Shown: positions 25,721 to 34,674, counted from the first letter of the stretch. The stretch is DNA of 38,400 nucleotides from Vampirovibrionales bacterium (GCA_025449835.1 JANWIO010000160.1:1-38400), one strand, 5' to 3'. The notes: a model not told the origin generated them from the letters alone. A program made the numbers and translations.

Positions 25721-27022
25721 CTATAATTTTTCGTGAAGAAAAGACTTGGCATGTTCTCCCACATAGGTGGAAACAACATGCCCAGCTCCACGAAGCTTGT
25801 ATTTATAGATTACAAGACCTTCTAGCCCCACAGGCCCTCTCGCATGAGTTTTGGCCGTACTAATCCCTACCTCAGCGCCAAGCCCAAAGCGAAAACCATC
25901 GGCAAATCGAGTGGAGGCGTTGATAAACACATTCGCCGAATCCACTCCTGTAAGAAAGGCTTCTTGCGCTGCTTTATCCTGAGCCAAAATACCATCGGTA
26001 TGGTGAGACCCATAGGTGTTAATATGCGTAATCGCTTCCTCCAAACCCGAGACCACTTTCACGGCCAGTGTGAGTTCCCCATATTCGGTTTGCCAATCCA
26101 CCTCAGTGGCCTGTGCAATATGGGGTAAAATGGCACAGGTTTTTTCACAGCCACGCAGGGTAATGTTGGCCTGGGTTGCAGCTTCAAAAAATTGGGGTAA
26201 AAAAGTGTTTGCAATGGCTTCATCCACCAGCAATGTTTCCAAAGCATTACAAGCAGAAGGGTATTGCGATTTTGAGTCAATGGCCACGGCAATGGCATTC
26301 TGAAGACCAGCACTGGGATGAACATAAAGATGACAAATCCCATCGGCATGGCCCATCACAGGGATCTTCGTAGACGCCATAATGGATTGAACCAATTGGT
26401 TAGAGCCACGGGGGATAATCAAATCCACATATTGATTGTAGGCAAGCATCTCCTGAACTGCTTGACGGCCATCCAATAGCTGTGCCCAATGTGGTGGTAA
26501 CCAAGGACACTGGGCATTCATCTTTTCCACCAGATCCATAAAAGCAAAGTTTGAATTTAGCGCTTCTTTGCCGCCTTTTAAAACCACGGCATTCCCACTT
26601 TTCAAAGCCAATGCTAAAATCTGCGGAATGACATCAGGGCGAGATTCAAAAATAATGCCAATAACGCCGATGGGCACGGAGACCTTTTCTAAAATAAGAT
26701 TCTCATCCATTTTGGTTGTTGCCAAAAGCTGTCCCACCGGATCAGGAAGCCGAATGACATCATAAATACCCTGAGCCAACTGCAACAGCTTTTCTCGATC
26801 CAGTTTTAACCTCTGATATAAGCTATTAGATATTTTACCAACCTGGCTATCCAAATCCTGATGGTTTGCATGCAACAACAAAGACGTGTTTTCTTCGATT
26901 AATTGGGCAAAAATTGTTAAAGCATGGTTCTTTTGCTCGGTAGTTAATGCCCCAAGAACATAAGACGCACTGCGGCTCTGTTGTAATAATTGGGCCATAT
27001 CCTTGGTTTCAGCAGGGGTCAT
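25721..27022 (-). CDS. proA: Glutamate-5-semialdehyde dehydrogenase
   Basis: A 433-residue gamma-glutamyl phosphate reductase of the aldehyde dehydrogenase superfamily. VPIGVIGIIFESRPDV, GNAVVLKGGKEA, RGSNQLVQ and the catalytic Cys in SQYPSACNALETLLVD are all present. The C-terminal HTDGILAQD and FADGFRFGLGAEVGISTAKTHARGPVGLE blocks complete the family. It reduces glutamyl-5-phosphate to the semialdehyde. It overlaps proB by four bases (ATGA), so the pair is translationally coupled. Confidence 0.97.
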   Translation of the reverse strand: MTPAETKDMAQLLQQSRSASYVLGALTTEQKNHALTIFAQLIEENTSLLLHANHQDLDSQVGKISNSLYQRLKLDREKLLQLAQGIYDVIRLPDPVGQLLATTKMDENLILEKVSVPIGVIGIIFESRPDVIPQILALALKSGNAVVLKGGKEALNSNFAFMDLVEKMNAQCPWLPPHWAQLLDGRQAVQEMLAYNQYVDLIIPRGSNQLVQSIMASTKIPVMGHADGICHLYVHPSAGLQNAIAVAIDSKSQYPSACNALETLLVDEAIANTFLPQFFEAATQANITLRGCEKTCAILPHIAQATEVDWQTEYGELTLAVKVVSGLEEAITHINTYGSHHTDGILAQDKAAQEAFLTGVDSANVFINASTRFADGFRFGLGAEVGISTAKTHARGPVGLEGLVIYKYKLRGAGHVVSTYVGEHAKSFLHEKL

Positions 27023-28173
27023 ACGGAATACTCCTGATAAATCACTAAATTATCACGATGAATGACCACTTCATGGTCAAGATCATTCAATCCCAAAATT
27101 TTAGAAATCTCTTGGCTTTGCTGCCCTTGAATTTGGCGTGTTTCCTGAGCCGAAAAATGAATTAGCCCTCTGCCCAGCTCAATACCATCTTCATCTTGGA
27201 TGCTCACAATCTGCCTGCTTTGAAAATCGCCTTGTACATCGACAATACCAATGGGGAGTAAGCTAGCACCTTTAGAAACCAGAGCTTGCTTGGCCCCATC
27301 ATTCACAACAACAACACCATTATACCCTGAAGCCAGACCAAGCCAACGCTTACGCCCAGGAATGGCATTTTGAGCCATAATCCATGTCCCTGGAATATCC
27401 TTTCCTTGGCATGCATCCAGCAGAATATTTTCCGTTAAGCCCGATGCAATAAGTGTATGAACCCCACTCATCGATGCAATTTTAGCGGCTTCAACTTTTG
27501 TGGCCATGCCTCCCCGGCCGTACATAGACTTCCCATCCAAGCCAATCTCTTTTAGTTGTTCAAAACCTTCAATAATAGGAATAAGCGCTGCATCTGGATG
27601 GGTTAATGGGTTTTGGGTATAGATCCCCGCCACATTAGTGAGGATAATCAATAGATCTGCATCTAATTTACTGGCGACCAAGGCCGAAAGCTTATCATTA
27701 TCACCAAAACTTTTCGTTTTATCTTCCTGAATTTCCGTAATAGAAACCGTATCATTCTCATTAATCACCGGAATCACCCCAAAATCCAACAACTTTTTAA
27801 ATGTCTCTTTCAAATTTAAATAGCGTTGACGGTCTGAGAAATCCAGTGCTGTGAGCAACAATTGTGCCGTCACCAGCTGATGCTTTTCAAAGCTTTCCCG
27901 GTAAAGATCCATCAAAAGGTTTTGCCCCACAGCCGCGCATGCTTGTTTTTCCGCCAAAGCCAGCTTCGGCTCTTTCAAGTTTAGCACCTGACGTCCCAGA
28001 CCAACGGCCCCTGAAGAAACCAGCAACACGTTACGTCCTTCACAAACCAATTGTGCGCATTGAGAAATCAAAGAATGAAGTCGGTCTTCCGCCAAGGATC
28101 CGTCTTCTTGAATCACAATCTGAGTGCCAAGTTTAATGACAATTCGCTTTGCCTGAATTACGTTTTCCAGCAT
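27019..28173 (-). CDS. proB: Glutamate 5-kinase
   Basis: A 384-residue glutamate 5-kinase with the amino-acid kinase domain (RIVIKLGTQIV, LLVSSGAVGLGR, PVINENDTVS, FGDNDKLSALVASKL) and a C-terminal PUA domain from about residue 285. It phosphorylates glutamate and is normally the proline-feedback step. I use ATG 28173 because GAGGAT lies just upstream. An ATG at 28203 would add ten residues that are not family-like. It is the first gene of proB-proA. Confidence 0.97.
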   Translation of the reverse strand: MLENVIQAKRIVIKLGTQIVIQEDGSLAEDRLHSLISQCAQLVCEGRNVLLVSSGAVGLGRQVLNLKEPKLALAEKQACAAVGQNLLMDLYRESFEKHQLVTAQLLLTALDFSDRQRYLNLKETFKKLLDFGVIPVINENDTVSITEIQEDKTKSFGDNDKLSALVASKLDADLLIILTNVAGIYTQNPLTHPDAALIPIIEGFEQLKEIGLDGKSMYGRGGMATKVEAAKIASMSGVHTLIASGLTENILLDACQGKDIPGTWIMAQNAIPGRKRWLGLASGYNGVVVVNDGAKQALVSKGASLLPIGIVDVQGDFQSRQIVSIQDEDGIELGRGLIHFSAQETRQIQGQQSQEISKILGLNDLDHEVVIHRDNLVIYQEYSV

Positions 28174-28339
28174 GAAATCCTCGAAACAACCCTTTTTATG
28201 CAAAAGCCATCAAAATTGAGAGCCAACATCAGGGACCTCTTAAGTAAAGCACTGGGCATCACATTTTATGGAATCCTCATAAAAGGCGCTGCCTAAATTT
28301 TCTATCGACAAAATCAGCCAATCTTTGAGTTTATTTTTC

Positions 28340-28368
28340 TGGATTTCAAGAGGGAGTCGGCCTATAAT
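28340..28368 (+). promoter_or_regulatory. Predicted promoter of lgt
   Basis: A perfect TATAAT at 28363-28368, with TGGATT (three of six matches) 17 bases upstream at 28340-28345. Transcription would begin near 28375, a short leader ending at the lgt ATG (28403). TAGAGG at 28388-28393 is the ribosome site. Confidence 0.5.
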
Positions 28369-28402
28369 GCAGATGATATAAACACCCTAGAGGCTTTTGA
28401 TT

Positions 28403-29191
28403 ATGCATCCCATTTTGTTCCACATTGGTTCCCTCACAATCTATACTTACGGTGTATTAGTCGCTTTGGGATTTATGGTAGGTAGCCTATGGGTTGCCCA
28501 ACGAGCAAAAGAGGCAGGAGAAAATGTTGATCTTTATCTTCAAGGCATTCTAGGCATTATTATCGCTGGGTTCATTGGTGCCCGAGTACTTTACGTTATT
28601 TATTTTCCGCAAACCTATCTGGAACACCCGATTCGAATCATCCTTGATCGGGGAGGCCTAGTTTGGTATGGCGGTTTAATTGCAGCTGGTATTACCTCCT
28701 TCTGTATCATGAAGCTTAATAAACTTTCTATTGCAAAATTTGGGGATATTGTGATGGTGCCCGCAGCGTTAGGTTTGGCTATCGGTAGAATTGGTTGTTT
28801 TATGGCAGGTTGCTGCTATGGCAAACCCACCAATATGCCATGGGGTGTTCAATTTCCACCTTACCACCTCACCTATCCAGCATTTGTTCACCCCACAGAG
28901 CTTTATGAAAGTGCTTCTCTGATTTTGCTCACTATCATACTTCAATCGATTTATACACGCTCAAAAACGCCCGGCGTCACCATGGCACTCTTTTTCGTCG
29001 GATATGGCATTATCCGGTTTACCATTGAATATCTTCGAGGCGATGTGGTTTACTGGATCGGGCACATTTTTACGGCGTCTCAGGTGTTTAGCCTGATTGG
29101 AATCCTGGTGGGATTACTGGCCATCTGGTTTCTTAAACATCAAAGAGCCACCAAATCCAATACTTTATCCACCTCTCCCAGTCAGTCTTAG
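28403..29191 (+). CDS. lgt: Prolipoprotein diacylglyceryl transferase
   Basis: A 262-residue inner-membrane enzyme with about seven TM helices. It moves diacylglycerol from phosphatidylglycerol to the lipobox Cys of prolipoproteins. HPILFHIGSLTIYTYGVLVALG is a family N-terminus, and the Lgt signature reads GRIGCFMAGCCYGKPT, with the essential Arg of GRIG retained but N-G-E replaced by A-G-C-C. The HGG motif of E. coli Lgt reads YGG here (DRGGLVWYGGLI). Such variants occur among Lgt proteins of other phyla. ATG 28403 is preferred to TTG 28397 by ribosome-site spacing. Its presence implies lipoproteins. Confidence 0.9.
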   Translation: MHPILFHIGSLTIYTYGVLVALGFMVGSLWVAQRAKEAGENVDLYLQGILGIIIAGFIGARVLYVIYFPQTYLEHPIRIILDRGGLVWYGGLIAAGITSFCIMKLNKLSIAKFGDIVMVPAALGLAIGRIGCFMAGCCYGKPTNMPWGVQFPPYHLTYPAFVHPTELYESASLILLTIILQSIYTRSKTPGVTMALFFVGYGIIRFTIEYLRGDVVYWIGHIFTASQVFSLIGILVGLLAIWFLKHQRATKSNTLSTSPSQS

Positions 29192-29241
29192 TTAACGCTG
29201 CTCAGTTCAGCTTATTATTGTTTGTAAAAGGAGAAACATTC

Positions 29242-29619
29242 ATGGGAATCACCAAAGTTGCGTTTTTTGTCTATTTTGTAAAAGACATCGATCGGGCAAA
29301 AGCCTTTTACACGGATGTGTTAAACTTACCGGTTTCTTACGAAACCCCAGCCTGGGTCCAATTTAAAACCGAAGGTGGTACATTAGCCCTCCACCTCGCA
29401 GATGCAGAATCTACAGATGTTACCAATGAAAAAGCCGGTGGTATTATTGGTTTTCAAGTGGATAACTTGGAGCAATACGCTGAATACCTCAAACAGCACA
29501 ATGTAAAACTGAAAAATGACATCCGAAATGAGCACTTTGGAAAACTCTTAGACATTTACGATCCCGATGGCAATAGCATTAATCTGTTCGAACCTGCCCA
29601 CGTAGCACACGCCCATTAA
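29242..29619 (+). CDS. VOC-family (glyoxalase/bleomycin-resistance fold) protein
   Basis: A 125-residue single-subunit protein with two beta-alpha-beta-beta-beta modules. The first module begins FFVYFVKDIDRAKAFYTDVLNLPV and carries His in LALHLAD; the second ends with DPDGNSINLFEP, the common VOC ending with a metal-ligand Glu. The substrate cannot be told, since the superfamily includes lyases, dioxygenases and binding proteins. The ATG at 29242 has AAAGGAG in good position. A His-rich tail (HVAHAH) closes the protein. Its TAA directly abuts the stop of the convergent marC-like gene (TAATTA). Confidence 0.9.
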   Translation: MGITKVAFFVYFVKDIDRAKAFYTDVLNLPVSYETPAWVQFKTEGGTLALHLADAESTDVTNEKAGGIIGFQVDNLEQYAEYLKQHNVKLKNDIRNEHFGKLLDIYDPDGNSINLFEPAHVAHAH

Positions 29620-30255
29620 TTAAGCGTGAAAAACAGACTTTAGTAAGGGCATAATACCATTTACGATATATTGAACCCCGACACACAATAAAATAAAGCC
29701 CATAATCCGGGCAAAGGATTTCATCATCGTGGTTCCCATGCGGTGGGTAATTTCGTGTGACAACCGCATCATAATGTAGCACGTTAATGCAACCAAACAA
29801 ATTGTCACTAAGATAATGCCATATTGAAGAACCGACTTGGCATCGGTTGTCATCCCAATAATTACAGCAATGGCTCCAGGACCACTTAGTAAAGGCATTG
29901 CTAAAGGGGAAAAAGCGATATCCTCTTTTTCTTCTGATTCTTGTTGCTCAATGGGAAGCAACCGATCTTTCTTTTGCAACATCTCAGCTGCAGAGCCAAT
30001 AATCATCAGACCCCCAGCAATCCGAAGCCCTTCTAAGGAAATCCCAAAAAACTTCAGAATTAATCCGCCTGCAATAAAAAACACCAATAAAATCCCCAAC
30101 ACATATAAACTGGCCCGCTTCGCCGTTTGAACACGCTGTATTTTGGAATGTTGCTCGGTTAAAGAAGCAAACACCGGCACCGCCAATAGCGGGTCAACGA
30201 TGGAAAACAGGGCGACAAAAGAACCAATAAAAAAGATTAAGACTTCATGGATCAT
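29620..30255 (-). CDS. MarC-family integral membrane protein
   Basis: A 211-residue protein with six predicted TM helices and the MarC (UPF0056) hallmarks: IVDPLLAVPVF in the first repeat, then ALPLLSGPGAI-like wording (AMPLLSGPGAIAVIIG) in the second. A charged cytoplasmic loop (about 105-118, KKDRLL to EEKED) separates the halves. The family's transport substrate is not established. It ends exactly where the convergent VOC gene ends, and is transcribed away from suhB, which lies upstream in the same direction. Confidence 0.88.
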   Translation of the reverse strand: MIHEVLIFFIGSFVALFSIVDPLLAVPVFASLTEQHSKIQRVQTAKRASLYVLGILLVFFIAGGLILKFFGISLEGLRIAGGLMIIGSAAEMLQKKDRLLPIEQQESEEKEDIAFSPLAMPLLSGPGAIAVIIGMTTDAKSVLQYGIILVTICLVALTCYIMMRLSHEITHRMGTTMMKSFARIMGFILLCVGVQYIVNGIMPLLKSVFHA

Positions 30256-30334
30256 CGTTCTACTTCAATCCTTCCAGCCAAGGACTTCTCAAGGGATCGG
30301 GTGATATTAAGTTTATTGTATCAGGTTCCCTTGC

Positions 30335-31159
30335 TTAGACGGAAAATCCAGAGGTGACCTGGATCAATTCGTCATGAAATTGGTTATTGGAGCCCACGAT
30401 GTTAATTCGACGCTGTGATAGATCCAGTTTTTCGCCAGCGAGCCCTGTTACTTTGCCACCTGCACATTGAATCATTAAAATCCCAGCGGCAACATCCCAT
30501 GGGGCAAGGCGAAGCTCCCAAAAACCATCCAGTCGTCCACAGGCCAAATACGCTAAATCTAAGGCGGCCGCCCCAGCCCGACGAATCCCATGAGTTAAGT
30601 TGAGAAACTGAGAATGCAAATCGATATTATTGTGCCGAGAATCCGAGGTTTTCAAATCATAGGGAAACCCAGTGGCCAAAAGTGCTTTTGAAAGAGAATC
30701 AATGGCGCTGACATGAATGGGAAGTCCATTTTTATGGACCTCACCAGACTCAATGGCCGTGAACATTTCATTTTTAAAGGGATCAAAAATGACCGCGGCT
30801 TTGGGCTCACCTTCCTCCACATAGGCAATAGAAACCGCAAATTGCGGAAACCCATGGGCATAGTTGGTGGTACCATCCAGAGGATCAATGACCCAGGTAT
30901 TGGATAAATCAATGGGTTGGCCTTCTTCAAAAGTTTCTTCCGTTACAATCTTATCTTCTGGGAATTCTTCCCTTAAAACTTCACGAATCAATTCATCGGA
31001 CTCGATATCAACCTGAGTTACCAAGTCCACATCGCTGGATTTGGTATTCACAGTTTGTTGCTGGCCATAATTGGCCATAATAATATGACCTGCCATTTGT
31101 GCAACACGACGGGCAGTTCGCAAGCGAGCATGCAGATTCGTTTTTCCAAGGGTTGGCAT
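30335..31159 (-). CDS. suhB: Inositol monophosphatase family protein, SuhB-like
   Basis: A 274-residue Mg-dependent phosphatase. The metal ligands sit in VTEETF (Glu), WVIDPLDGTTNYAHGFP (the IMPase signature with Asp residues) and WDVAAGILMIQCAGG (Asp). These enzymes dephosphorylate inositol-1-phosphate or related sugars; SuhB in enterobacteria also acts in rRNA antitermination. The ATG at 31159 has no clear ribosome site. It is divergent from dusB, with only 30 bases between the two starts, and the dusB promoter overlaps its start codon. Confidence 0.92.
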   Translation of the reverse strand: MPTLGKTNLHARLRTARRVAQMAGHIIMANYGQQQTVNTKSSDVDLVTQVDIESDELIREVLREEFPEDKIVTEETFEEGQPIDLSNTWVIDPLDGTTNYAHGFPQFAVSIAYVEEGEPKAAVIFDPFKNEMFTAIESGEVHKNGLPIHVSAIDSLSKALLATGFPYDLKTSDSRHNNIDLHSQFLNLTHGIRRAGAAALDLAYLACGRLDGFWELRLAPWDVAAGILMIQCAGGKVTGLAGEKLDLSQRRINIVGSNNQFHDELIQVTSGFSV

Positions 31160-31180
31160 TTTTCGGGTTCACCGTATAAT
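31153..31180 (+). promoter_or_regulatory. Predicted dusB promoter, giving a leaderless or near-leaderless message
   Basis: TTGGCA (31153-31158), a 16-base spacer and a perfect TATAAT (31175-31180). The start of transcription falls near 31187, within a few bases of the dusB ATG at 31190, so no room remains for a ribosome site. The -35 box covers the suhB start codon on the other strand. Confidence 0.6.
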
Positions 31181-31189
31181 AATGAAACG

Positions 31190-32182
31190 ATGTCTCTATT
31201 TAACATCAAAAATGTTCCCATACACAGCCGTGTTATGCTAGCACCCATGGCGGGTGTTACGGATATTGTCTTTAGATCATTGGTCCGCCGATGGGCGCCT
31301 GATTCATTGATTTGCACCGAGATGATCAGCTCCAACGGGATGATTTATTCTCGCCAACGCAAAGCCCGGATACTGGATCATACGGAATCAGACCACCCCA
31401 TTGCCTATCAACTGGCTGGACACAGAGAAGACATCTTACTTGAAGCAGCCCATCAGGTCATCGAAGATCATGCACCTGACACCTTGGATTTAAACATGGG
31501 ATGCCCCGTCAAAAAGATAACCGGCAATTTTGAAGGCTGTGCCCTCATGAAAGAACCGGATCTGGCAGCCGCTTTAATCAGTTCATTGGTGAAAGAGGTT
31601 GATATCCCTGTCACGGTAAAGTTCAGACTGGGCTGGGATCACAACAGCATTAACTTTCTGGATTTTGCAAAACGATGCGAAGACGCAGGGGCCAGCATGC
31701 TAACCCTTCACGCCAGAACCCGTTCTCAAGGCTATCAACCCGGGTGCAAATGGGAAGCTTTCGGGGAACTCAAACAGGCGGTTTCTATTCCGGTTATTGC
31801 TAATGGAGATATCCGTTCTGCAGAAGATGCAAAATATATCATTGACACTTACGGCGTAGATGGTGTGATGATTGGTCGCCATTGCCAAGGCCAACCTTGG
31901 ATTATCGGTGAACTTGACCAACATCTTAAAACCGGAAAACCGGTTCAAGAGAGAACATTAAAGGAGCGTTTAAACGTAGCTTTTGAGCATGCCCAAGCCC
32001 TTTGTGATTATCGGGGAAACCAAATTGGCGTTCGGGAAATCCGAAAACACCTCACCTGGTATGCCCAGGGATTTTCAGGTGTAAGGGCCTACCGAAACCG
32101 ATTAACCCAAGTGAATTCTCTGGAAGAGATTCAAGCCATTTTCGATGAAATTCTCACCGAACAGTACGCCATTGCCATCTAA
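31190..32182 (+). CDS. dusB: tRNA-dihydrouridine synthase, DusB type
   Basis: A 330-residue flavin-dependent tRNA-dihydrouridine synthase. It opens VMLAPMAGVTDIVFR, carries the catalytic Cys105 in LNMGCPVKK, then VKFRLGWD, TLHARTRSQGYQPG, IANGDI and GVMIGRHCQGQPWI, all from the DUS TIM barrel. The C-terminal helical tRNA-binding domain includes REIRKHLTWYAQGF. I place the start at ATG 31190. The frame is open for 45 codons further back, over suhB's 5' end, but that extension is not family-like. There is no ribosome site, in keeping with a leaderless transcript. Confidence 0.93.
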   Translation: MSLFNIKNVPIHSRVMLAPMAGVTDIVFRSLVRRWAPDSLICTEMISSNGMIYSRQRKARILDHTESDHPIAYQLAGHREDILLEAAHQVIEDHAPDTLDLNMGCPVKKITGNFEGCALMKEPDLAAALISSLVKEVDIPVTVKFRLGWDHNSINFLDFAKRCEDAGASMLTLHARTRSQGYQPGCKWEAFGELKQAVSIPVIANGDIRSAEDAKYIIDTYGVDGVMIGRHCQGQPWIIGELDQHLKTGKPVQERTLKERLNVAFEHAQALCDYRGNQIGVREIRKHLTWYAQGFSGVRAYRNRLTQVNSLEEIQAIFDEILTEQYAIAI

Positions 32183-32187
32183 TGGCC

Positions 32188-33897
32188 TTATAACCGAGTA
32201 AAATTAGGTCGGCTAGCAGTATCCAGTTGGTATAATTTCTCGTATTTATTCCAGAGATAATTCAAAAAGTACTTTGGATTGAGATCTTCACCCGTTACTC
32301 GGCGGATAATGTCATTGGGGTCTTCCATTTTACCGTAGCGATGAATCTTTTCTTTTAACCAGCCCCGAAGATTTTTCAATTGCGTTTTATTTAAAGGTTT
32401 TTCCAAATCCAAACCCAATTCTGCTTGGGCTTTGTGGAAAAATTGGGCTGAATAGAGATTTCCCAAGGTGTACGTGGGGAAATATCCAAACAAGCCGCTC
32501 GACCAGTGAACGTCTTGAAAAGCACCTTCTGCAAGATTTTTAGGCGAAACCCCTAAATATTGCTGCATTTTTTGATTCCAGTGTTCGGGCAAATCCTTCA
32601 CATCAAGCTTCCCTTCAATCATATCTTTTTCCAGTTCAAACCGGGTGAGTACATGAAGGTTATACGTTACTTCATCAGCCTGAATACGGATTAAAGAGGG
32701 TGTTACTTTATTAAGCGCTTGATAAAACTGCTTTAAAGTAACATTTTTTAAGGCTTTTGGAAAAACTTTTTTAAAGACCGGCAAATATGTCGCCCAAAAC
32801 CCTTTGCTTCGGGCCACGATATTTTCCCACATCCGAGATTGAGACTCATGAATCCCCAAAGATGTCCCTGCTCCCAAAGGCGTTCCGGCTAACTTTGGCT
32901 CAATCCCTTGTTCGTAGAGGGCATGACCACCTTCATGAACTGATGAAAAGAAGCCATCAAAGAGATCGTTTGGGTTGATATTGGTCAGGATTCTGGCATC
33001 ATAGGGAGCACCAACGGAAACTTGGCAAGGATGGGTCGTAAAATCCTGACGTCCTGATTTAAAATCATAGCCGATATCCGTTAAAACCTTATTAATAACG
33101 GCGAGTTGTTTATCTTTACTATAATTTTTACGACGAAAAGCATCATCGACAGAAACAGGCGATGAATGGATTGCCTTAATTAAGGGAACTAGCCCAGCTT
33201 TTAACCCATCAAACACTATTTCAAGCTTTTCAGATGTCATGCCGGGTTCATACTCATTCAGCAAAGCATCATAAGGTGACTTTTTAAAGCCAAGGGCATG
33301 GGCTTTTTCTCGTTGTAAATCAACCATTTCCTGTAATTTCACAGCAAAGCCGTCAAAATTACCTTTCCCTTTTTTGGCTTTATTCCACAATAAATACCCT
33401 TCACTCTCTGTCTTGGCAATACGATGTACCAAATCCGCAGAAAGTGATTTTTCACTGTCATAATCTCGCTTTACCACTTTCACCATTTTTTGCGTCACCA
33501 AATCCAGAGACTTGAAGACGGCTGGGTCACTTAAGCCCTTCAAAACTTTCTCCGTCTTGGGCGAAACAAGGTTATCATGCTTCATCTGGGTTAAGGTTGC
33601 GACCTGGGTGGGACGGATATTTTCTGCATTCTCTGGCATATAGGAAGATTGATCCCACCCCATGAGCTCAAGAGCTGCTTCTAAACTGCTATCAACATCA
33701 GCAAAGTTTTTTAACGCCTTTAATAATGCATCTTTTTGTTGAAGTCCCATGTCCTGCCTCTTCTTTTTTGCACCAAACTGAACGGTTGTTTGCCGAATAA
33801 TTTGAGACTGCTTTCGAGAAATAGAAGCAGTCTGTGCCGAAAATAGGGGTGTTTTTCCTAAACTTGGCTTGAAAGGCAGATTGGTGTTCACGTTCAT
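32188..33897 (-). CDS. Carboxypeptidase Taq (peptidase M32) with N-terminal VQFGA leader
   Basis: A 569-residue zinc carboxypeptidase. The metal motif is HEGGH at about 321-325, with the third ligand in IHESQSRMWEN. HPCQVSVGAPYDARILTNI and the DVHWSSGLFGYFPTYTLGNLYSAQFF block are family signatures. It removes C-terminal residues from peptides, and M32 enzymes are normally cytosolic with about 500 residues. Here about 50 extra polar residues precede the first conserved helix and contain VQFGA (residues 39-43, bases 33769-33783). ATG 33897 is preferred over 33903 because GGGGAGG directly abuts the latter. It converges on dusB with five bases between stops. Confidence 0.92.
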   Translation of the reverse strand: MNVNTNLPFKPSLGKTPLFSAQTASISRKQSQIIRQTTVQFGAKKKRQDMGLQQKDALLKALKNFADVDSSLEAALELMGWDQSSYMPENAENIRPTQVATLTQMKHDNLVSPKTEKVLKGLSDPAVFKSLDLVTQKMVKVVKRDYDSEKSLSADLVHRIAKTESEGYLLWNKAKKGKGNFDGFAVKLQEMVDLQREKAHALGFKKSPYDALLNEYEPGMTSEKLEIVFDGLKAGLVPLIKAIHSSPVSVDDAFRRKNYSKDKQLAVINKVLTDIGYDFKSGRQDFTTHPCQVSVGAPYDARILTNINPNDLFDGFFSSVHEGGHALYEQGIEPKLAGTPLGAGTSLGIHESQSRMWENIVARSKGFWATYLPVFKKVFPKALKNVTLKQFYQALNKVTPSLIRIQADEVTYNLHVLTRFELEKDMIEGKLDVKDLPEHWNQKMQQYLGVSPKNLAEGAFQDVHWSSGLFGYFPTYTLGNLYSAQFFHKAQAELGLDLEKPLNKTQLKNLRGWLKEKIHRYGKMEDPNDIIRRVTGEDLNPKYFLNYLWNKYEKLYQLDTASRPNFTRL

Positions 33898-34212
33898 GGG
33901 CATCCTCCCCGGGGTGTCTCACTCACAACATAGCCTTACTTTTATGACAAAACCGATAACCAATCAAGTTAAATTGCAAATTTGAAACATTTTTATATCA
34001 AAATCCCTTCTAGAAGCCTACCTATTCTTATCCACATAGCCCAATTCAAGGGGGAAAGAATCCTAAAGCCATAAATATTGGCCAGTGGAGGGATTTTATC
34101 TCCCCAAACAACGGATATGCTCCAAAGTGCAATAACTTTTCCAACCATCATCGTCTTTAAGAATTGATGGCAAAAGCATTCTACTCAATGTAGCAAATTG
34201 GTAATCCCTGCA
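33898..34212. other. Intergenic region upstream of the small membrane protein (315 bp)
   Basis: Divergent region between the M32 gene and the next plus-strand gene. It is AT-rich, and I see no gene, no convincing promoter hexamer pair, no terminator and no tRNA-like fold. A TTGATG near 34164 could serve as a weak -35 box. Confidence 0.4.
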
Positions 34213-34566
34213 ATGATTCATATCACCAAAATTCGCCCAGATGAATGGATTTTTCTCGCCATATTGATTACCGTTGTGGCACTCAATATTTTCTTTCTGT
34301 TGGTAAGTTTTAAACGAAGCCATTTAGATGACTTAGAATGCAGCAAATATAGGGTATTTACCAACGATCCCTTTTCAAAAGACCACCCAAAACCTGAGCC
34401 ACCGTTTTATTGCAAGTTAAACTACCCCAAAAGTCACTCCTTATGGCAAAAAGACATGGAAACTAACAGAAACTGGATTTGGCTCATCATTTTCATCTCA
34501 CTAGTATGGCTTCTGGTGATTCTTGGGGCGTTTCTCTCCAGCCATGTCATGATTCACATGCATTAA
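34213..34566 (+). CDS. Small two-TM protein of unknown function
   Basis: A 117-residue protein with two hydrophobic helices, at about 10-30 (FLAILITVVALNIFFLLV) and 88-110 (WIWLIIFISLVWLLVILGAF). They enclose a polar, Pro- and Cys-containing loop (SKYRVFTNDPFSKDHPK, then CKLNYPKSH). The tail ends with several His/Met (HVMIHMH). I chose ATG 34213 over a TTG at 34198; neither has a clear ribosome site. It lies 108 bases before the TPR glycosyltransferase gene in the same direction. It is probably a genuine small membrane protein, but I do not recognise the family. Confidence 0.55.
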   Translation: MIHITKIRPDEWIFLAILITVVALNIFFLLVSFKRSHLDDLECSKYRVFTNDPFSKDHPKPEPPFYCKLNYPKSHSLWQKDMETNRNWIWLIIFISLVWLLVILGAFLSSHVMIHMH

Positions 34567-34674
34567 GAAGCACCCTGCCGATGCCATCCACTTTGCACTC
34601 AGAATCACCCATTGGGGTCTTAAAATCTAATGCTGTAAGCCGTGATAAAATAAAAACAACCCTAGAGAGAAAGC

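Noticed and set aside
31055-31189. Longer dusB reaching back over suhB
   Set aside because: The added 45 residues do not resemble DusB; the canonical start and promoter point to 31190.
34084-34107. Weak hairpin GGAG/CTCC before the small membrane protein
   Set aside because: The stem is only four pairs, with no U-run and no partner gene end.
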